This document shows, piece after piece, positions 5,934 through 9,396 of a stretch of DNA of 9,396 nt (within the stretch, counting starts at the first letter, position 1; each line of letters starts with the position of its first letter). The stretch covers positions 1 through 9,396 of the forward strand of contig CAYOLL010000219.1 of NCBI GenBank assembly GCA_964404765.1, read 5' to 3'. Made by a program: the position numbers and the translations under genes. The notes under the pieces were generated by a model. That model saw only the letters and a program-made list of their open reading frames with translations. It was not told where the DNA came from and searched no databases. The DNA comes from CAYOLL01 sp964404765 [NCBI: uncultured Gemmatimonadota bacterium] (GTDB taxonomy: Bacteria; 4572-55).

Positions 5934-6281
5934 GTGGACACATCTTCCCGGCTATATTATTCGATTAGTGAGGTTTGTCGCCTAACAGACATAAAGCCTC
6001 ACGTTTTAAGATATTGGGAAACGGAATTTAAAGCTCTACGTCCTCAAAAAAACAGTGCTGGAAATCGTACGTACCGTGTGAAAGATATTAAACTGATTTA
6101 TCTTATCAAGCATTTGTTGTACAATGAATGCTATACAATCAAAGGCGCAAAGCGGAAATTGAGTGAGCTAAAAATTAAAGACAGCGCACAAATTGAGCGG
6201 CCTTTTGATGAAATTAAAGCCAGAGAGCTTTTGAACGAGCTTCATACGGATATGCAGGAACTAACCCGATTGATGGAATAA
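5934..6281 (+). CDS. Small MerR-family transcriptional regulator
   Basis: This 115-residue protein is a MerR-type winged helix-turn-helix with almost no effector domain. The helix-turn-helix reads YYSISEVCRLTDIKPHVLRYW (about 8-28), followed by the family hallmark ETEF..LRPQKN..GNRTYR (about 29-48) and the helix DIKLIYLIKHLLY. A charged helix of about 40 residues ends the protein and could mediate dimerisation. Because the C-terminal domain is so short and has no cysteines clustered for metal binding, it is not a classical metal or drug sensor. The start is GTG at 5934, with GGAGG at 5921-5925. Its promoter carries an inverted repeat over the -10. The next gene starts 64 bases later with no terminator between. 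Confidence 0.88.
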   Translation: MDTSSRLYYSISEVCRLTDIKPHVLRYWETEFKALRPQKNSAGNRTYRVKDIKLIYLIKHLLYNECYTIKGAKRKLSELKIKDSAQIERPFDEIKARELLNELHTDMQELTRLME

Positions 6282-6345
6282 ATTTTCTTATCGAGGGTAA
6301 TATTAACCGGGTGTAACACACAATTGCTTCGTGCGGAGACCGAAA

Positions 6346-6933
6346 ATGCGACTTAAAATTCTACTTGTTTTTACAGCTCTAAACCTGTTCCTGCAGCCGT
6401 GCTATCTTCTTGCAGCGGAGGAAGTGCCGGTTCCAGCGGACTTACAAGTCTCACTGATTTTGAAAATTTTGACCTATGACCGTGTTTTGAAAGATCGTTG
6501 CCCGGAATCCGTCGAAATTGGTATTCTCTATATTGAAGGCAACAAGGAATCCGAGTCTAATAGAGATCAAGTCCTAAAAGTATTTCAGAATTTAGGAAAT
6601 AATCGTACTATCAGCCAATTGCCATTTAATTTCAAAACCGTTAAATGGGAGTCCGAAGATAAACTCATGGAAGCGATCACCAAGCAAAAAATTAATCTGC
6701 TTTACGTCATGCCGGGCCAAGCTGATAATCTTGGCAAAATAAAAGCCATTAGCCAAAAGCAAAAAATCTTAACTGTGTCGGGAGTACCCAGCTACGCTAA
6801 GTCCGGTTTAAGTGTCGCGCTTGGCGTTGAGAATCAAAAACCGCAAATTATTATTAATCTGCCTGCGTCAAAAGCCGAGGGCGTCGATTTTGATTCCAAA
6901 CTGCTTCGCATTTCAACTGTCTACAAAGAATAG
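6346..6933 (+). CDS. Periplasmic YfiR/DUF4154-type protein
   Basis: This 195-residue protein begins with an export signal (MRLKILLVFTALNLFLQPCYLLAA, cleaved near AA-EE). The mature part starts with the DUF4154/YfiR pattern, DLQVSLILKILTYDR, then an IGILYI strand, and near the end a GVENQKPQIIINLPASKAEGVDFDSKLLRI segment resembling the family's closing strands. YfiR of Pseudomonas is a periplasmic inhibitor of a membrane diguanylate cyclase; other members sit beside sensor kinases or chemoreceptors. Here the next gene is an MCP, so a periplasmic partner role in signalling is plausible but inferred. I chose ATG 6346 because GGAG lies at 6335-6338; a GTG at 6331 would overlap that site. Confidence 0.75.
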   Translation: MRLKILLVFTALNLFLQPCYLLAAEEVPVPADLQVSLILKILTYDRVLKDRCPESVEIGILYIEGNKESESNRDQVLKVFQNLGNNRTISQLPFNFKTVKWESEDKLMEAITKQKINLLYVMPGQADNLGKIKAISQKQKILTVSGVPSYAKSGLSVALGVENQKPQIIINLPASKAEGVDFDSKLLRISTVYKE

Positions 6934-6936
6934 TGC

Positions 6937-7069
6937 ATAAGGCGGTCAACCGCAACTGTAGCGCGAATCGCCTTATTCGCGCGGGAGTGCGAGCACAGCG
7001 CAAATGTTTGGGAGTAATTTTATAAGGCGGTAAACCGCAAGAGACGGGTTTCCGAAACCTGTCAGGTCT
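6937..7069. repeat. Intergenic repeats: paired 19-mers, GC hairpin, half palindrome
   Basis: A 19-mer ATAAGGCGGTCAACCGCAA (6937-6955) recurs with one change at 7022-7040. Between them GCGCGAAT (6961-6968) and ATTCGCGC (6975-6982) form a perfect 8-bp hairpin. Next to the second copy, about 7041-7069 resembles the inner hairpin of the element at 2586-2701. There is no T run after the GC hairpin, so termination here would be weak. Confidence 0.5.
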
Positions 7070-7101
7070 GTATCCAAGCACACTCACGCACTTAACCCTC
7101 T

Positions 7102-7130
7102 TTGCAATTGCAAAACAGTATTAATATGTT
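7102..7130 (+). promoter_or_regulatory. Candidate promoter of the chemoreceptor gene
   Basis: TTGCAA (7102-7107) and TATGTT (7125-7130) are 17 bases apart, each matching consensus at four of six positions. The -35 lies inside a 14-bp perfect palindrome TTTGCAATTGCAAA (7101-7114), a possible regulator site. The start codon is 27 bases beyond the -10. Confidence 0.4.
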
Positions 7131-7156
7131 TCAATTAACCGAATTAGGAAACGATT

Positions 7157-8716
7157 TTGAACGGATTTATTGAAAAAATTACGATTCGGCAAAGTTTACT
7201 GCTGACGTTTTCCATACTATTTATCTTGGTCGTATTTACGATCATTTTCTTTTTTCCCACACGTATGGCCAACCAGGCACGGGATGCCTTAACTAATAAG
7301 GCGACCATTATTGCTAAGATGACTGCGTTCACCTGTGAAGCTGCGCTAGATTTCCAGGATCCACAGGGCGTTGCTGACGCTATAGAAAATGCCAAGCAAG
7401 ACGCGGATGTCAAAAATGCTTTTGTGCTCGTTTTTGACAATAAAGGCCAGATATATACGGGGTATAAATCAGAGCTTTTGGAGGAGCTGGCAATCAAACC
7501 GGAAGATTTACATAATCTTCGGGAACCAAAAGACGAGAAAATAAAAGACTACCTCTACGTTTATCTTCCGATTATTCGGGAGAATGAAAAGTTAGGTGGT
7601 GTTTTAATCGGCCTATCCTTAGAAGAGGTCAACACCCAAATCCAAAGAAATCTGTTGTGGACGTTGTCCTTTTGTATTCTGATTATGGCCGCCGGCGTTT
7701 TTGTCACCTTCTGGATCAGCGGTTATATTACTAAGCGGCTGGATCATGTCGTTGATGTGGTTGTGGAAGTCGCTAAAGGCGATATGACGAAAAAAATAGG
7801 CAACTTGGGTAAGGATGAGTTGGGCAATTTTGCGATTAGTTTTAATATCATGATTGCCAACACTAAAGAAGTCATCACCCGCGTCCAGGATGCGGTCAAA
7901 AAACTGGATGATTCGATGACCGATATTCAGGATGGAGTACAAAATCAAGCCTCGACATCCTCACAACAATCCGCTTCGATCAGCGAAACCACTGCCACAA
8001 TGGAAGAGTTGGCCCAAACCTCACGGCAGATCGCCCAAAATTCCGATTCCGTCGTCGATGTCGCCAAAAAGACTGAGAACGCTGCTCAAGCCGGTGTTAA
8101 GGCGGCCAATGATACCCTGCAAAAAATGCAGGAGGTTTCTTCGAAAAACCAGGAGAATATTGGGGAAATTGTTGATCTGGGTAAAAAGTCGGAACGCATT
8201 CACGAGATCATGGAGATCATCAATACGATCACCGACCAAACCAAACTTATTGCCTTTAATGCCGCTATTGAAGCCTCAGCTGCCGGTGAATCCGGTCGGC
8301 GCTTTGGCATCGTTGCCATTGAAATTCGTCGTCTGGCGGATGATGTTGAAAAATCCACCTCAGAAATTAAAAATAAGATTAACGAAATTCAGCAGGCAAT
8401 CAACAAGCTGGTTATTGCTTCCGAAGAAGAAACCCGCCGTTTGAGTGAGGGTGTTCGTTTTACGCAGGTTACTTACAGTAATCTGCAGGAAATCCTCAAA
8501 GGCGCCCGTGAAACAACGGTATCCGCTAAAGAAATTTCCTTAGCTACACAACAACAACGAACAGCTTCAGAGCAAATTGTAACGGCGCTTAAAGAAATTA
8601 ATGAGGGCACAAAACATTTTGTGGTTACCGCAAATCAAACCTCGATTATCACTGCGGAATTAACCAATCTTTCCGATGAACTCAAAAAATTAATAAACCG
8701 GTTTAAGGTGAATTGA
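7157..8716 (+). CDS. Methyl-accepting chemotaxis protein
   Basis: This 519-residue transmembrane receptor has TM1 at about 12-33, a periplasmic sensor of about 130 residues with a Cache/PAS-like look (FVLVFDNKGQIYTG, then a GGVLIGLSLEEV strand pair), TM2 at about 166-187, a HAMP linker to about 240, and a long coiled-coil signalling domain. The hairpin tip is clear at about 352-395: IINTITDQTKLIAFNAAIEASAAGE, then RRFGIVAIEIRRLADDV. The sequence QTKLIAFNAAIEAS differs from the enteric QTNILALNAAVEAARAGE and resembles receptor classes I recall from deltaproteobacteria and gliding bacteria. It would sense a periplasmic signal and control a CheA/CheW complex; no che genes are in the window. The start is TTG at 7157 with AGGA at 7146-7149. 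There is no CheB/CheR-docking pentapeptide at the end (KVN). Confidence 0.93.
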   Translation: MNGFIEKITIRQSLLLTFSILFILVVFTIIFFFPTRMANQARDALTNKATIIAKMTAFTCEAALDFQDPQGVADAIENAKQDADVKNAFVLVFDNKGQIYTGYKSELLEELAIKPEDLHNLREPKDEKIKDYLYVYLPIIRENEKLGGVLIGLSLEEVNTQIQRNLLWTLSFCILIMAAGVFVTFWISGYITKRLDHVVDVVVEVAKGDMTKKIGNLGKDELGNFAISFNIMIANTKEVITRVQDAVKKLDDSMTDIQDGVQNQASTSSQQSASISETTATMEELAQTSRQIAQNSDSVVDVAKKTENAAQAGVKAANDTLQKMQEVSSKNQENIGEIVDLGKKSERIHEIMEIINTITDQTKLIAFNAAIEASAAGESGRRFGIVAIEIRRLADDVEKSTSEIKNKINEIQQAINKLVIASEEETRRLSEGVRFTQVTYSNLQEILKGARETTVSAKEISLATQQQRTASEQIVTALKEINEGTKHFVVTANQTSIITAELTNLSDELKKLINRFKVN

Positions 8717-8737
8717 ACCATTTAGTCTGTTGGACTG

Positions 8738-8794
8738 CAGGTGAACAATTCAGGCTAAAAGCCTATAGCCTATAGCCTATAGCCTATTCACCTG
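8738..8794. repeat. AGCCTAT tandem repeat inside an inverted repeat
   Basis: AGCCTAT is repeated four times without change at 8760-8787. It is enclosed by CAGGTGAA (8738-8745) and TTCACCTG (8787-8794), perfect complements, followed by T5 (8795-8799). AGGCT (8752-8756) also pairs with the first AGCCT. The whole could fold as a long-loop terminator after the MCP gene; the tandem part is a likely site of copy-number change. Confidence 0.6.
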
Positions 8795-8834
8795 TTTTTA
8801 TCCATTGCTAACAAATGCTGGAGGGGACAAATCC

Positions 8835-9182
8835 ATGGCAAAGCGCGTGAGTGAATTAGCTCGGATGCAAATTATTTTTTGGTCGAAAGTCGCTATTATG
8901 ATAGACGCAGGTTCGCCGATTTCTAAAGCTGTTGACGCCGCCTTAAAGAGTACGCAAGATGCCGATTTACAACAAGCTATGAACATGTGGGTCATGGAAA
9001 ATCAGGGACGGGATGAGTTTGAAGGAACGACTCCCTTAAGCGAGGCTCTGGATGCGTTTCCGGATTTTTTCCCGCCGTTTTTAATCACGGCGGTTCGAAC
9101 CGCAGAAGAAACACGAACGCGCCAAAACATCTTTCGCTTAATTGTCGATTATTTGGAAAAAGAAGCTCAATATGGCAAGTAA
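8835..9182 (+). CDS. Stand-alone mini GspF/PilC cytoplasmic domain protein
   Basis: This 115-residue protein matches one cytoplasmic domain of the type II secretion/type IV pilus inner-membrane protein family (T2SSF). It shows the opening helix FWSKVAIMIDAGSPISKAVDAAL (15-37), the TPLSEALDAFPDFFPPFL turn (66-83), the AVRTAEET helix (86-93, normally VRxGExxG) and the closing IVDYLEKEA. In GspF and PilC a membrane helix follows at this point and a second copy comes later; here the protein ends, with no membrane segment. It may be a soluble homologue that docks onto a pilus or secretion ATPase, or a remnant; the clean length and GGAGGGG ribosome site (8820-8826) favour a functional gene. An upstream ATG at 8805 would bypass that site. 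It is preceded by an MCP, and no gspE or pilB is visible. Confidence 0.75.
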   Translation: MAKRVSELARMQIIFWSKVAIMIDAGSPISKAVDAALKSTQDADLQQAMNMWVMENQGRDEFEGTTPLSEALDAFPDFFPPFLITAVRTAEETRTRQNIFRLIVDYLEKEAQYGK

Positions 9183-9246
9183 TGCCGACCGTGTGCGGCG
9201 TTTTTGGCGCTTAGCTTATCGTTGTTTGATTTATATTTTTGATTGA
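9172..9246 (+). CDS. Possible 24-residue overlapping ORF
   Basis: An ATG at 9172 opens 24 codons, MASNADRVRRFWRLAYRCLIYIFD, overlapping the end of the mini-GspF gene by 11 bases in the +1 frame. The product would be a basic stretch followed by an aromatic hydrophobic helix, like a very small membrane-associated peptide. The overlap allows translational coupling, but upstream there is only a purine-rich AAAAAGAAG and no strong ribosome site. I do not recognise it; chance is quite possible. Confidence 0.2.
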   Translation: MASNADRVRRFWRLAYRCLIYIFD

Positions 9247-9264
9247 TACTAATGAAGAATCGAC

Positions 9265-9316
9265 ATGCTAGCCATTTGCCGTTTTATGTTCGGTTAGATG
9301 ACTGGCATTTTTTTTT
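9265..9316 (+). terminator. Intrinsic terminator after the mini-GspF gene
   Basis: ATGCTAGCCAT (9265-9275) pairs with ATGACTGGCAT (9298-9308) with one mismatch and one G-T wobble; the loop carries an inner CCG/CGG pair. Nine T follow (9308-9316). It would end rightward transcription from the mini-GspF gene. A weaker GCCG/CGGC stem with T5 lies earlier at 9184-9205. Confidence 0.7.
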
Positions 9317-9396
9317 GTACCCAAAAATTCCTGACTTTTAATAAGGAACGTCAATTTAATAACTTTGGGTAAGTTCACCCTAAGGGTTTTGTTCTT

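Noticed and set aside
7932-8444. Plus-strand 170-codon ORF inside the chemoreceptor gene
   Set aside because: It is an out-of-frame shadow of the MCP signalling domain with proline-rich, unrecognisable sequence.

Overview
The window suggests a Gram-negative bacterium of moderate GC. It carries assembly genes for a cbb3-type oxidase, a periplasmic YfiR-type (DUF4154) protein, a transmembrane chemoreceptor and a cytoplasmic-type fragment of a GspF/PilC protein. I cannot fix the phylum from the window. The protein styles look deltaproteobacterial or FCB/Calditrichota-like, and that is an impression rather than a search result.

Layout. 1-320: gene-free, with a long inverted repeat. 321-674 (+): TfoX N-terminal-domain protein, closed by a bidirectional terminator. 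745-880: palindromic repeat element with three tandem 9-mers. 883-2010 (-): exported thioredoxin-TPR protein interrupted by a single in-frame TGA that falls exactly on the first cysteine of the thioredoxin CxxC motif. It is best read as a selenoprotein (U71-S-W-C74) of 375 residues rather than as two ORFs. 2076-2406 (-): small conserved-type protein split by a +1 shift at an A7 run. 2407-2761: no gene, but a nested hairpin element, a 20-bp perfect palindrome and a plus-strand terminator with no gene in front of it. 2762-2956 and 3108-5555 (-): ccoS and ccoI, cbb3 oxidase assembly genes, separated by a 116-bp insert flanked by 14-bp direct repeats. 5556-5933: divergent intergenic region with a near-consensus sigma70 promoter overlapped by an inverted repeat. 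5934-6281 (+): small MerR-type regulator. 6346-6933 (+): YfiR/DUF4154 protein. 6934-7156: repeats and a candidate promoter. 7157-8716 (+): methyl-accepting chemotaxis protein. 8760-8787: four tandem 7-mers. 8835-9182 (+): stand-alone mini GspF/PilC domain, followed by an overlapping 24-codon ORF and a T-rich terminator at 9265-9316.

How the parts relate. CcoI imports copper for the cbb3 oxidase and CcoS is needed for cofactor insertion, so these two form a functional pair; the structural ccoNOP genes are not here. The Trx-TPR selenoprotein would act outside the cytoplasm on disulfides or related redox chemistry. The MerR, YfiR, MCP and mini-GspF genes all run rightward and may form a signalling or surface-behaviour cluster, but repeats between them make a single operon uncertain. 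Short dispersed palindromic repeats occupy many of the intergenic gaps.

The strongest find is the UGA-containing thioredoxin. Two hairpins with a GGU loop lie downstream of the UGA, although neither sits at textbook distance, and the selenocysteine machinery lies outside this window.
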